64,000 bases of DNA from Halorhabdus tiamatea SARL4B (GTDB lineage: Archaea > Halobacteriota > Halobacteria > Halobacteriales > Haloarculaceae), in NCBI RefSeq assembly GCF_000470655.1, contig NC_021921.1, positions 2,604,001-2,668,000 of the forward strand, written 5' to 3'. Below the pieces are notes generated by a model, which did no database searches, had not been told where the DNA came from, and saw only the letters and a list, made by a program, of their open reading frames with translations. This document shows, one piece after another, positions 25,619-34,265 of the stretch; the first letter of the stretch is position 1; every line of letters begins with the position of its first letter. Both the position numbers and the translations under genes were made by a program.

Positions 25619-26145
25619 TCAGCGTCGAACTCCTCGGCCAGCAGCCCGTATCGATACACGTCGACGCGTTCGCCACGGACGTGTGCGTGGTCGCGGAAGA
25701 CACCCTCGCGCTTGAATCCGACGGATTCGAGCACCCCCTGGGAGGCGTCGTTGCCGGCGTAGACATTCGCGTACACTTTCGCCAGGCGGTGATCCTCAAA
25801 GCCGTATCGAACGATCCGTTCGGCGGCGTCACGCGCGTAGCCGTTCCCCTGGGCGTCGGGGTGGAGGTAGTAGCCGAGTTCGGCGGTTCCCCAGACGTCG
25901 TTGATCCCGTTGAGACCGACTGTGCCGACTGGTTCGTCCTCGGCACAAACCAGCAGGTGGACGTCGTCGCTCTCGCCGAGGCTTTCGATCCACTCGCGTT
26001 CCTGGCTGTGGTTGAGCGGTTTATAGGCCCCCAGCGACGGCCAGACGTCAGGGTGGTTGATCGTCTCGGCGAGGAACGTGGCGTCGTCTTCCTCGATCGG
26101 TCGCAGCGTCACCGCCTCACCACGGAGGAAGGTGTGGCCCGGCAT
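25612..26145 (-). CDS. GNAT N-acetyltransferase (RimJ/RimL-like)
   Basis: The 177-residue protein has the GNAT acetyl-CoA motif in LGYYLHPDAQGNGYARDAAERIVRYGF and the motif B region AKVYANVYAGNDASQGVLESVGFKREGVFRDH, as in ribosomal-protein and other N-terminal acetyltransferases. Substrate unknown. Its stop codon lies inside the first unit (minus-strand view) of a 30-bp tandem repeat. Confidence 0.87.
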   Translation of the reverse strand: MPGHTFLRGEAVTLRPIEEDDATFLAETINHPDVWPSLGAYKPLNHSQEREWIESLGESDDVHLLVCAEDEPVGTVGLNGINDVWGTAELGYYLHPDAQGNGYARDAAERIVRYGFEDHRLAKVYANVYAGNDASQGVLESVGFKREGVFRDHAHVRGERVDVYRYGLLAEEFDAER

Positions 26146-26278
26146 ACGTGCGATCCTGCGTCGGAATTATACATGTCTTGTGATTTTGTTCAGAGAGTCT
26201 CGAAGTACACACCCAGCGGCTGCCGGCAGGACGACCCGGACCCGACACGCAAAAAGGGAACGCAGTCCGAGTCGACCC

Positions 26279-26965
26279 ATGGGGACGCCACTGGAGTCGC
26301 GCCCGGAACAAACCCAGACCGTGATCGATCGGCTGCACGAGGAATACCCCGACACGACTATCTCGCTGAATTTCTCGAACCGACTGGAGCTACTCGTCGC
26401 CGTCGTGCTTTCGGCCCAGTGCACTGACGAGCGCGTCAACGAGACGACGCCTGAACTCTTCGAGAAATACCAGACGCCCGAAGACTACGCCACAGCCGAC
26501 GAGGAAGTACTCGCCGAGGACATCTACGGCGTCACGTTCCACAACAACAAGGCGGGCTACCTGAAAGGGATCGGTGAGCTTCTCGTCGACGAACACGATG
26601 GCGACGTGCCCGATACGATGGACGAACTCACCGATCTCCCCGGTGTCGGGCGCAAGACCGCGAACGTCGTCCTCCAGCACGGCCACGACGTGGTCGAGGG
26701 AATCGTCGTCGACACGCACGTCCAGCGCCTTACGCGCCGCTTGGGGATTACGGAGGCCCAACGCCCCGAAGCAATCGAGAAAGACCTGATGGAAATCATT
26801 CCAGAAGCGGAGTGGCAGGACTTCACCCACCTCATGATCAGTCACGGGCGGGCAGTCTGTACGGCGCGGAATCCAGACTGTGCGGATTGCGAACTCGACG
26901 ATGTCTGTCCGTCGTCACGACTCGACAGCGACGTCGACCTCGCGAGCGGCGAGCCCTGGGAGTGA
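26279..26965 (+). CDS. nth: Endonuclease III (DNA glycosylase/AP lyase)
   Basis: The 228-residue base-excision repair enzyme removes oxidised pyrimidines. It has the helix-hairpin-helix LTDLPGVGRKTANVVL, catalytic lysine in the second helix region and aspartate in VVDTHVQRLTRRLG, and the 4Fe-4S cluster cysteines in CTARNPDCADCELDDVC. ATG 26279 gives the standard N-terminus; the longer frame overlaps the divergent GNAT gene. Confidence 0.94.
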   Translation: MGTPLESRPEQTQTVIDRLHEEYPDTTISLNFSNRLELLVAVVLSAQCTDERVNETTPELFEKYQTPEDYATADEEVLAEDIYGVTFHNNKAGYLKGIGELLVDEHDGDVPDTMDELTDLPGVGRKTANVVLQHGHDVVEGIVVDTHVQRLTRRLGITEAQRPEAIEKDLMEIIPEAEWQDFTHLMISHGRAVCTARNPDCADCELDDVCPSSRLDSDVDLASGEPWE

Positions 26966-26999
26966 CTGTCGACAGGGCGGGTCACTCCGGACGGCGAGG

Positions 27000-27497
27000 T
27001 CACCCCAGCGGCTGGTATTTGATCGCGTATCGAACGATCCCAGTCAGGAACGCGAGCAGCCAGAAGACTGTATAGCCGACGACGCCGATCCGGAGGCGAG
27101 CGCGCCAGTGCCCGAGATCCAGGTCCGCGGTCTCCGCTTCGAGATCGTCGAGGTCGAAGCTCGAGGCGCGACGGTAGGCGTCCGACGCCCACTTCGCCCG
27201 GAGGATGCGGACGATTCCGGTCGCGGCCAGCCCGAAGAAGGCGTAGGCCTGGAGTCCGAGAAAGGCGTGGACGACCGCGAAGCCGGTCAGCTGGCTCCAG
27301 AGCTTCGGGATCATCCAGCCCACGAGCGGGACGGTCGTCAGCGCGAGACCGAGACCGACGACCGCGAGATGTCGCCTGAGTACGCGCCAGGTGATCGGAT
27401 CGTGGACGATCATCAGCCACGCGCCGTACAGAAAGCAGGGAAGACTCAACGAGACGGCAACTACCACCAGCGTGGCGGTCGTCCCATCGGTGACCAT
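27000..27497 (-). CDS. Haloarchaeal four-helix membrane protein (DUF7321-like)
   Basis: The 165-residue protein has about four hydrophobic helices, with histidines in LMIVHDP, RRHLAVVG and AVVHAFLG that could face a cofactor. I recall such genes beside haloarchaeal Rieske/cytochrome b clusters (DUF7321). It lies on the strand opposite to the respiratory cluster, starting 159 bases before it, so the two may share a bidirectional control region. Function unknown. Confidence 0.65.
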   Translation of the reverse strand: MVTDGTTATLVVVAVSLSLPCFLYGAWLMIVHDPITWRVLRRHLAVVGLGLALTTVPLVGWMIPKLWSQLTGFAVVHAFLGLQAYAFFGLAATGIVRILRAKWASDAYRRASSFDLDDLEAETADLDLGHWRARLRIGVVGYTVFWLLAFLTGIVRYAIKYQPLG

Positions 27498-27655
27498 CGG
27501 GCCGTCCTTCGGCGGGCGGGGCTTAAAACGCGTCGGAGCCGGGAAGGCGGTCGGCCGTCCACAGGAGGCCCATCTGGTGCGCGCGAACGAGTGGGAGGCG
27601 TAGACGATGCCGTCAACAGAAATCGTAAGCGTCCGCGGGTCCTACGCGGCGGCGA

Positions 27656-28405
27656 ATGGCCCCGGCCGAGTCAACGAACGAAGCCACGGACGGTGACGAG
27701 GAGCCGTCGCTGTCAGACCTCCGTGAGCAAGTCGAGGAGAAATACGACTTCGAGGCCTTCGGCCCGGCCGAGATGGACGAGATGGACCGCGAAGAGTGGG
27801 AGGCTGCCTTCGACGCGGAGACGTGGATCACCGGCGAGAAACTACTCGACCGCCTCGAAGCCGACCTCCGCCAGCGCATCGCCGACCGGGACGTCTTCGC
27901 CCGGATCGAGCGCGAAGACGACCGGCTGGTGGCCTATTCGGACGAGAGTTACGCCGTCGTCTACCCGGACGGCTCCGTCGAAGGCGAGGGGACGGTCCGC
28001 CGGGACGTCGAACCGTCTGTCGCACTGTGTTCGATGGCGTCCTACGAGGTACCCGAGTCACCGGACGGTGACGTGCTCCCGGACCCCGACGAGGTTGCGG
28101 CAGGCGAGGGCGAACTCGGCAACGTCATGGTCCAGTTGCTCTCGATCGCCCAGCTGCTCGCGGGCGTCGTGTTGCTCGGATACGGCTTTCTCGGCAACGG
28201 GATCGCGCTGGTGGCCGGGTTGTTCCTGTTCGTCATCGGCCTGTTCCTTCTCGTGGTCGTCGCCAACGCTCGCCTCTCGGAGACGTTCCGCGCCGACGCC
28301 TACCGGACGCGACTCCAGGAGATGGGGGCACAGGGTGAGGACCGACCGGCGTTCGTCCCGGATCGGGCGGGCGAGCACGACGCCGAGCGACCTGACGGGG
28401 AGTGA
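27656..28405 (+). CDS. Haloarchaeal membrane protein (DUF7319-like)
   Basis: The 249-residue protein has a long acidic cytoplasmic part (about 1-155) and two transmembrane helices, LLSIAQLLAGVVLLGYGFLGNG and ALVAGLFLFVIGLFLLVVVAN, then a short charged tail. It precedes the halocyanin and cytochrome b genes on the same strand, and similar genes accompany that cluster in other haloarchaea, so it may be an accessory or assembly subunit. Confidence 0.65.
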   Translation: MAPAESTNEATDGDEEPSLSDLREQVEEKYDFEAFGPAEMDEMDREEWEAAFDAETWITGEKLLDRLEADLRQRIADRDVFARIEREDDRLVAYSDESYAVVYPDGSVEGEGTVRRDVEPSVALCSMASYEVPESPDGDVLPDPDEVAAGEGELGNVMVQLLSIAQLLAGVVLLGYGFLGNGIALVAGLFLFVIGLFLLVVVANARLSETFRADAYRTRLQEMGAQGEDRPAFVPDRAGEHDAERPDGE

Positions 28406-28498
28406 CCAGGTGACACCGTCACGATTCCCCGAAGGCAACCGGTAAAAGGCACCGTAATTGGCGCTTTTATGCGAACCCGAGCCCGAAGGCCGGTAGAG

Positions 28499-29131
28499 AT
28501 GCACAGACGGGACTTTCTTAGAACAGCCGGGACAGCCGCCGGCGGGGCAGCGGCCGCGGGGGCAGTCGGCTCCGCTGGGGCCCAGGAGGGCGGCGGTGCC
28601 CAGCCTGACTACGGCGGGTGGTTTTCCGACGTGAGCAACTTCTCCTCGACGGTGGACCGCCGCGGTGAGGACGAAGTCACGATCGAGGTCGGCGTCGAGG
28701 CCAACGGCAACTACTGGGGCTTTGGCCCGGCGGCGGTCTGGGTCGACCCCGAGACGACCGTGATCTGGGAGTGGACGGGCCGGGGCAACGCCCACAACGT
28801 CGTCGCCGACGACGACTCGTTCTCCTCGGGGTCACCTACTGCCGAGGCCGGCACGACCTACGAGCAGACCTTCTCCGAGGCCGGCATTCAGAAGTACTAC
28901 TGCAATCCACACCTCTCGGCCGGCATGAAGGGCGCTGTCGTCGTCGGCGAGGACGTCCCCACCGTGGCGGCCGACGCGGCAACGCCGGTCAACCCCGAGC
29001 ACATGGGCGTTCCCTTCCAGCCCCACTACGTCGGAATCGCCACGTTGCTCGGGATCTCCTCGACGCTGGCGTTCACGTTCTACCTCCTGAAATACGGCGA
29101 GTCCGCACACACCAGCGGGGGGAACAACTGA
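28499..29131 (+). CDS. Halocyanin (membrane-anchored blue copper protein), copy 1
   Basis: The 210-residue protein has a Tat signal (HRRDFLRTAGTAAGGAAAAGAVG) and one plastocyanin-like domain. Copper ligands are the His in GRGNAHNVV and Cys, His and Met in YYCNPHLSAGMKG. A C-terminal helix (VGIATLLGISSTLAFTFYLLKYG) anchors it on the outer face of the membrane. It should accept electrons from the Rieske/cytochrome b complex encoded just downstream. ATG 28499 is preferred to 28469 because it starts the Tat signal. The stop overlaps the next start (TGATG). Confidence 0.92.
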   Translation: MHRRDFLRTAGTAAGGAAAAGAVGSAGAQEGGGAQPDYGGWFSDVSNFSSTVDRRGEDEVTIEVGVEANGNYWGFGPAAVWVDPETTVIWEWTGRGNAHNVVADDDSFSSGSPTAEAGTTYEQTFSEAGIQKYYCNPHLSAGMKGAVVVGEDVPTVAADAATPVNPEHMGVPFQPHYVGIATLLGISSTLAFTFYLLKYGESAHTSGGNN

Positions 29132-29526
29132 TGTCCTCCGGGAGCACCTACGGTGACATTCACCGGTACGAACCGCCACGCGAGAGTGCGGCCGCGGCCG
29201 TCGCGATCGTCTTGCTGACGCTCGTCGAAATCGCGCTGGTCGGCGTGTTCACCTTCGGCCTCATCAGCGGCTGGGGGATTGCAAGCAACGACGGCGGGTT
29301 CGGGAACATGTTTCTCGGAACTGTCCTCGCGACGATGTTCGTCAACCTGGCGTTCATCCTGCTGCTGTATCGCAAGGAGTTCCTCCCGGACGTGATGATC
29401 GTCAAGAAGCGACGTCGCAAGTGGGAGGACCTCTACGTCCGCCAGGAGGACGAAGACGGCGAGTCGCTGACCGACGGCGCAACTGAGAGTTTCAAACGCG
29501 CGATCTACCCCTACTACAAACGATAA
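29131..29526 (+). CDS. Two-helix membrane protein of the cytochrome bc cluster (DUF7318-like)
   Basis: The 131-residue protein has two transmembrane helices (AAVAIVLLTLVEIALVGVF and FLGTVLATMFVNLAFILLLY) and a charged C-terminus rich in K and R. It overlaps the halocyanin stop by one base and ends two bases before the Rieske gene, so it is almost certainly co-translated with the complex. Function unknown. Confidence 0.75.
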   Translation: MSSGSTYGDIHRYEPPRESAAAAVAIVLLTLVEIALVGVFTFGLISGWGIASNDGGFGNMFLGTVLATMFVNLAFILLLYRKEFLPDVMIVKKRRRKWEDLYVRQEDEDGESLTDGATESFKRAIYPYYKR

Positions 29527-29528
29527 CC

Positions 29529-30398
29529 ATGGCACACGAAGACAAATATCCGGACGAATCAGGCCGCCGGCGCTTCGTCAAGGGCGTCGTCGGGTCGGCC
29601 GTCCTCGGAAGTGTCGCGACCGGCGGCGCGACTGCGGTCGGGCTCGCAACCACGCCCTCCGGCGTCGGTGGCGGGATCACGCCGTATATCGGCATCGCAA
29701 ACACCGACGGACCGGCTCCACGAGGGATGCCGATCATCCCGGTCGAAATCCAGGACGACGGCACGATCGCCGGCGTCTGGCCGGACACTGAAGAACGCAC
29801 TGTCCAGGGCCAGACGGTCACCGTCGCCGAGATGGACATGGGCGGGACGACCTACAGTTCGACGTGGTTCCAGTACTGTGGCGTCCAGACGTACGCGGGC
29901 ATCAGTCCCGACGCCGACCAGGACAACGTGTTTCGGTCTTCCTCTGGCACCTACGAGTGGCAGGACGACCTCGAGGACGGCCAGGCGCTCACCCTCGAAG
30001 ACTTCGACGATTACGAGGAGTGGGGCAACGACATCGGCGATTCCGGCGTCGGCAAGCCGGCCTCGGCGGGCTGGCGTTCGGAGGGCGACAACGTCCAGAC
30101 CATTCCCGTTCAGGTGCTTCGTAGCCCGGAAGTCTCGAAGATGATCGACGGCGAGGGCGAGTACAGCGAACTCTCGGGTGACGTCCGGTCGTTCCTCGAC
30201 GCCGCGACCGACAACGACGTGATGGCCTGGCTCAACAAGTGTACGCACTTCTGTTGTGTGCCGGGGTTCAAGGCCTACGGCGGGAGCGAACGCTTCGGTG
30301 CGGAAAACGAAGTCTACTGTCAGTGCCACCAGTCGGTGTACGACCCGTTCCAGCCAGTCCAGCGACAGTTCACGGCGCTGCCGCGCCCGGAGGAATGA
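29529..30398 (+). CDS. Rieske iron-sulfur protein of a cytochrome bc-type complex
   Basis: The 289-residue protein has an N-terminal twin-arginine anchor (SGRRRFVKGVVGSAVLGSVATGG) and a C-terminal Rieske domain with 2Fe-2S ligands in CTHFCCVPGF and CQCHQSVYDPF. The first box has H between the cysteines as expected, and the disulfide cysteines are present. It transfers electrons from menaquinol to an outer acceptor, here probably halocyanin. Confidence 0.92.
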   Translation: MAHEDKYPDESGRRRFVKGVVGSAVLGSVATGGATAVGLATTPSGVGGGITPYIGIANTDGPAPRGMPIIPVEIQDDGTIAGVWPDTEERTVQGQTVTVAEMDMGGTTYSSTWFQYCGVQTYAGISPDADQDNVFRSSSGTYEWQDDLEDGQALTLEDFDDYEEWGNDIGDSGVGKPASAGWRSEGDNVQTIPVQVLRSPEVSKMIDGEGEYSELSGDVRSFLDAATDNDVMAWLNKCTHFCCVPGFKAYGGSERFGAENEVYCQCHQSVYDPFQPVQRQFTALPRPEE

Positions 30399-30402
30399 CC
30401 TG

Positions 30403-31206
30403 ATGAGTCTCGAACGTCCCGACGATCACGACCACGACGCCTGGATGGACAAGCGGGACTTCTCCCGGGTCGAACGCATGTACCTGACAGTACTCATCTG
30501 GTTCGACAAGCGTCTTCGGATCGTCGATTACCTCGAGATCCTGGAGGGGCTCTATTACAAGGTCAACATGCAGATGCCAAAGAGCCACACCGAGCAGTAC
30601 GGGCTCGACAACAAGTTCTGGTACTGGTATCCCTTGTATGCGCTTGGCTCGTTCTCGACGCTCGCGTACATCGTCGCCGCGATCTCGGGAGCGCTGCTCG
30701 GCTTCTACTACACGCCGGGTGCGCTGAGTGCGTCCGGCGATCCGTCGATGGCCTACGAGTCGATCACGTTCATCATGACCGATCTGAACTTCGGGTTCAT
30801 GCTCCGGAGTATCCACCGGTGGGCAGCCCAGGTCATGGTCGCCGCCGTCTTCCTGCACATGCTGCGGGTCTACTTCACTGGCGCGTACAAGGAGCCCCGC
30901 GAACTCAACTGGCTGCTCGGCATCGTCCTGATCAGCCTGACGCTGCTGTTTGGGTACTCCGGGTACCTGCTACCCTGGGACCAGCTCGCCTTCTGGGCCG
31001 GCCAGATCGGCGTCGAGATGTCGCTGTCGATCCCACTCATCGGTGAGTGGGCCGCCCAGTTGATCTTCGGCGGGTTCACGCCGAACCCGTCGACGCTCCA
31101 GCGGATGTACATCCTCCACGTGTTCTTCCTGCCGTTCGTGGTGACGTCGTTGATCGCCGTTCACATCGCTATCGTCTGGATGCAAGGCATCGCCGAACCG
31201 CACTAA
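30403..31206 (+). CDS. Cytochrome b, N-terminal (b6-like) subunit
   Basis: The 267-residue membrane protein carries the four heme-binding histidines in two helices: SIHRWAAQVMVAAVFLHMLR and ILHVFFLPFVVTSLIAVHIA, with the Qo loop region GYSGYLLPWDQLAFW. It begins 4 bases after the Rieske stop. The split into b6 and subunit IV parts resembles b6f and Gram-positive bc complexes. Confidence 0.93.
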   Translation: MSLERPDDHDHDAWMDKRDFSRVERMYLTVLIWFDKRLRIVDYLEILEGLYYKVNMQMPKSHTEQYGLDNKFWYWYPLYALGSFSTLAYIVAAISGALLGFYYTPGALSASGDPSMAYESITFIMTDLNFGFMLRSIHRWAAQVMVAAVFLHMLRVYFTGAYKEPRELNWLLGIVLISLTLLFGYSGYLLPWDQLAFWAGQIGVEMSLSIPLIGEWAAQLIFGGFTPNPSTLQRMYILHVFFLPFVVTSLIAVHIAIVWMQGIAEPH

Positions 31207-31208
31207 TC

Positions 31209-32009
31209 ATGACTGAACACGATTCACCTGACGACGGAGTCAGCCAGCAACGGACTGCGGACGGTCCCGTCCGAGTCGACGGCGGCGAGACGGGGATCGT
31301 CCCCCCCGACGACGAGACGCCGACCTGGAGCGAGCGCAAGGAGCGTCGCCAGGGACTCGCCCGGACGACCTACGAATACTTCGAGCGCTCGCGCCGCGAG
31401 GACCAGGACCTTCGTGAAGAATCCGACTACGTCGAACGCGACGTACTCGGCTTTCCGACCTGGCCCCACGAGGTGGTCCGCAACCTCGCGCTGACGAGTT
31501 TCTTCGTCGGCATGTTGCTGTTCCTGGCGGCGGCACTCCCGCCACACATCGACGCACCGGCCAACTCCGGGGTCACGCCCCCGACGATCCTGCCGGACTG
31601 GTATCTCTACTGGTCGTTTGGCCTGCTGAAACTCGGGCCGCTGAACCCCGACCTGGCGCTGCTGGGCGGCCAGAAACTCATGGCCGATCGGACCTTCGGC
31701 GTCCTGGCGAACCTTGTCGTCGTCGGCGCGATCGCCGTCGTGCCGTTCATCAACAAGGGCAGCGCCCGCCGCCCGGTCGAACAGCCCTTTTGGGCGGCCG
31801 TCGGCGTCTTCGGCGTCATCCTCTCGGTGACGCTCGCGGCGCTGTCGATCAAGAACCTCCTGCCGCTGGACTCCCATCTCCTCTTTGACCTGACGTTCCT
31901 GTTGCCGTTCGTGGGGGCGACGATCACCTACGCGGCGCTGAAGTCGATGCGGGAGGGATACATGTTCGAACTCAACCGCCGGTACTACCGGCTTCGTCCA
32001 CCCAAATGA
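31209..32009 (+). CDS. Cytochrome b, C-terminal (subunit IV-like) subunit
   Basis: The 266-residue protein has an acidic, charged N-terminal extension of about 85 residues and then membrane helices with the Qo-site motif PDWYLYW in place of PEWY. It supplies the second half of cytochrome b. It starts two bases after the b6-like gene and overlaps the next gene by 4 bases. Confidence 0.9.
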   Translation: MTEHDSPDDGVSQQRTADGPVRVDGGETGIVPPDDETPTWSERKERRQGLARTTYEYFERSRREDQDLREESDYVERDVLGFPTWPHEVVRNLALTSFFVGMLLFLAAALPPHIDAPANSGVTPPTILPDWYLYWSFGLLKLGPLNPDLALLGGQKLMADRTFGVLANLVVVGAIAVVPFINKGSARRPVEQPFWAAVGVFGVILSVTLAALSIKNLLPLDSHLLFDLTFLLPFVGATITYAALKSMREGYMFELNRRYYRLRPPK

Positions 32010-32377
32010 CAATGACGTACGCAACTAACTCCGCCGGCAGGGCGACCGAATCGACGGCTCCAGAATCGAGTGCCGAAAGTGATCACCTCGAGGGCGCGGG
32101 AACCGACGACGCGGGCCGCCGAGACGTCGTCGTCCCGTTGCGGGTGTACAAGGCCGTGACGGTGTTCTCGACGCTGTTTGCGGTCCTCGCGATCGTCATC
32201 GGGTTCGTCGTCCTCGACGCGGCGACCAACCGTGGGATGGCTCCCGTCTCCGCCATCGACCCGCTGCTCTCGTTGCTCGGCCTCGGTGCGATCCTCTTCG
32301 GCGCGGTCGTCTACGCGTTCTCGACGCGATTCCGGACTGCAGGCATGGCTGACGAAGGAGGTGAGACCGATGGCTGA
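32006..32377 (+). CDS. Two-helix membrane protein of the bc cluster (DUF7315-like)
   Basis: The 123-residue protein has an acidic N-terminus and two helices (VTVFSTLFAVLAIVIGFVVLDAA and LLSLLGLGAILFGAVVYAFS). Overlaps on both sides (ATGA with the cytochrome gene, 8 bases with the next gene) place it firmly in the operon. Function unknown; perhaps a small structural subunit. Confidence 0.72.
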   Translation: MTMTYATNSAGRATESTAPESSAESDHLEGAGTDDAGRRDVVVPLRVYKAVTVFSTLFAVLAIVIGFVVLDAATNRGMAPVSAIDPLLSLLGLGAILFGAVVYAFSTRFRTAGMADEGGETDG

Positions 32378-32633
32378 CGAGTTCATGAAAGGGTTCGGGA
32401 TCCTGGTGACGGCCGGGCTCGGGTGGCTCGTCGTAGCCGGGTGGTACAAGACGCCATCCTTCCAGGGACCACAGCTGCTGGGAACGTACCCGGAGGACCC
32501 CGGTGTCTACACCCAGATCGCGATCGCCCTCGGCGAGGGGCTGTTCTACTTCGCCATTCTCGGCGCGCTCGCGTTCTGGGTCCTCATCCCCGTGATCAAT
32601 CAGGCCCGCGAGGCCTACGCCGAACGGAAATGA
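32370..32633 (+). CDS. Small two-helix membrane protein of the bc cluster (DUF7314-like)
   Basis: The 87-residue protein starts MADEFMKGFGILVTAGLGWLVVAGWY and has a second helix (EGLFYFAILGALAFWVLIPVI). It is the last gene of the operon and overlaps the preceding one. Function unknown. Confidence 0.72.
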   Translation: MADEFMKGFGILVTAGLGWLVVAGWYKTPSFQGPQLLGTYPEDPGVYTQIAIALGEGLFYFAILGALAFWVLIPVINQAREAYAERK

Positions 32634-32703
32634 GTCGCCTACAAAATCAGAGTGGGAGATGCTCTCGTGACTATCGGTTCGAGAAATGTAGCCGCGAATT
32701 CGT

Positions 32704-33141
32704 TCAGATGACAGCGTTCCAGGCCGGTGCGACGACGAAGAACAGCCCCTGGTAGCTGACGTAGCCGAGCACGAGTAGCGACGCCGTGATCGCCCCCTTC
32801 GGACGGTCGAGGGTGACCTCCCTGCGTGCCTCGGCCTTTCGGGCCTCGAACTCGAAGAAGTCAGTGAGAAAGAGCCCAAGTACGAGGATCGAGGTGACGA
32901 ACCCGCCGTGGTGGTGCAGTGTCAAGTAATAAAACGACGCCAAAACGAGCAGAATGTTCGAGACGACGTGGGGCGTGTATCGTGACATCGCGTCGGCACC
33001 GCTACGGTTCACTTGCTCGACGTGGTGCTTGTGCGCCAGCAATCGCGTGACGATGTTCAGAACAGCGAGTCCCAGCAGGAGATACACGACGGTACTCCCC
33101 AGGAGTGCGTCCAGTGGCCCAAACAGCGAGACGGATGGCAT
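32704..33141 (-). CDS. Haloarchaeal membrane protein (DUF7313-like)
   Basis: The 145-residue protein has about four hydrophobic helices and a histidine-rich loop (FYYLTLHHHGGF), plus HKHHVEQVNR. It is convergent with the bc operon. The start at 33141 fits a TATA-like CTCTAATG about 26 bases upstream better than an ATG at 33153. Histidine placement could suit heme or metal binding, but nothing proves this. Confidence 0.65.
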   Translation of the reverse strand: MPSVSLFGPLDALLGSTVVYLLLGLAVLNIVTRLLAHKHHVEQVNRSGADAMSRYTPHVVSNILLVLASFYYLTLHHHGGFVTSILVLGLFLTDFFEFEARKAEARREVTLDRPKGAITASLLVLGYVSYQGLFFVVAPAWNAVI

Positions 33142-33259
33142 GTCCGAGGCCACGGGAGGTGTTCATTAGAGTGTTTTCAAACCGGCACGCTTGGCGGCAA
33201 ATGCAAGCGTCCGAACGTCCCGGGTGCCGTCTCCGATCGAGTACGTCGCCGCATTGTCG

Positions 33260-34051
33260 TCACTGCGTGTCTCGAATCTGTTCTGAGTTAGCGTTGAACG
33301 GCAGGTCGCTCTCCGGCAGCGAGATCACGGGCAGTGGCTCGCCACGAACGAGCGAGAGTCGGTCTGTCGGGTCGAGGTGCCCGTACGTCCGATCGTCGAT
33401 CAGCAGCGACACCGGGGCTTCCTCGCGCTTGATCGACGCTGTCACAGCCGGGTCTCCCTCCGGAAGTGAGATTGTCCAGTGACCCTTCGTCGTCGAGAAC
33501 ATGCCGACCGGAACCACCGAGAGAGCCGCAGCCCCGGAGTCGAGAACTGCGCCGCCGACCCGTCGCGCGTAGCCACGACTGCCCGCCGGCGTCGCAATCA
33601 CGACGCCGTCAGCCCGGAACGTGGCCACCTCCCCTCTGGGCGTCGAAAGCGTATACTCCGAGATGTGGGCCGGCTCGCTCGTCACGAGCATGACGTCAGC
33701 CAGCGCCGTCTCGACGGAGTCGCCGTCGACGTGGACGTCCAGTGTCGGGGTATCCCGACGGACGTACTCGCCATCGCGAACCCGTTCGACGGCCGATTGC
33801 AGGCTGTCTGCCGGGACGCTCCCGAGTCCGCTGTCTACGGCGACCGGGAGAACCGGCGTCGTACATCCGTGCCGGACGAGATCCAGGACGGCGTCCTCGC
33901 CGACGGCGATCACGGCTGTCGCCGCCTCGTCGATCTCTGCGGGCGAGCCGGGGACGACCTGGACACCTACCGATCTGACAAGTTCGACGACCACACCTGC
34001 GTCGTCGCCGACGACAGTGACTGGCCCCTCGTGGCGCTCCTCGCTCATCAC
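33260..34051 (-). CDS. NAD kinase-like protein, probably degenerate
   Basis: The 263-residue protein keeps the C-terminal NAD-kinase signature FRADGVVIATPAGSRGYARRVGGAVLD, but the GGDGT motif is replaced by AVGEDAVLD and the NE motif is not recognisable (LVTSEPAHI). The phosphate-donor site may therefore be lost. It may regulate or bind NAD(P) rather than make it. It lies between the bc cluster and the second halocyanin. Confidence 0.7.
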   Translation of the reverse strand: MMSEERHEGPVTVVGDDAGVVVELVRSVGVQVVPGSPAEIDEAATAVIAVGEDAVLDLVRHGCTTPVLPVAVDSGLGSVPADSLQSAVERVRDGEYVRRDTPTLDVHVDGDSVETALADVMLVTSEPAHISEYTLSTPRGEVATFRADGVVIATPAGSRGYARRVGGAVLDSGAAALSVVPVGMFSTTKGHWTISLPEGDPAVTASIKREEAPVSLLIDDRTYGHLDPTDRLSLVRGEPLPVISLPESDLPFNANSEQIRDTQ

Positions 34052-34232
34052 CCGAACTCTCGCCGGTCGGGGGCAAAAACCCTCCGCACGAGGGGAATCT
34101 CTCGGCCGCTCCGTGGTCGCTGATTCGATCTGTATGCACGCGACCAGAGCGGTGTCCGAACTACCGGTCCCTCCGTCTCGGACCCACTGGGTGGACGGGC
34201 GAGCGCCAACCGGCGACTATTGTGGGGGCCAA

Positions 34233-34242
34233 CATATATACT
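34233..34242 (+). promoter_or_regulatory. TATA box of the second halocyanin gene
   Basis: CATATATACT is centred about 29 bases before ATG 34266, one of the clearest TATA boxes in the window. Confidence 0.6.
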
Positions 34243-34265
34243 ACCAGTGGGAGCAAACCGCCGCT

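Noticed and set aside
30256-30402. Longer N-terminus for the cytochrome b gene
   Set aside because: The extension overlaps the Rieske gene and is out of its frame; ATG 30403 gives the normal N-terminus.
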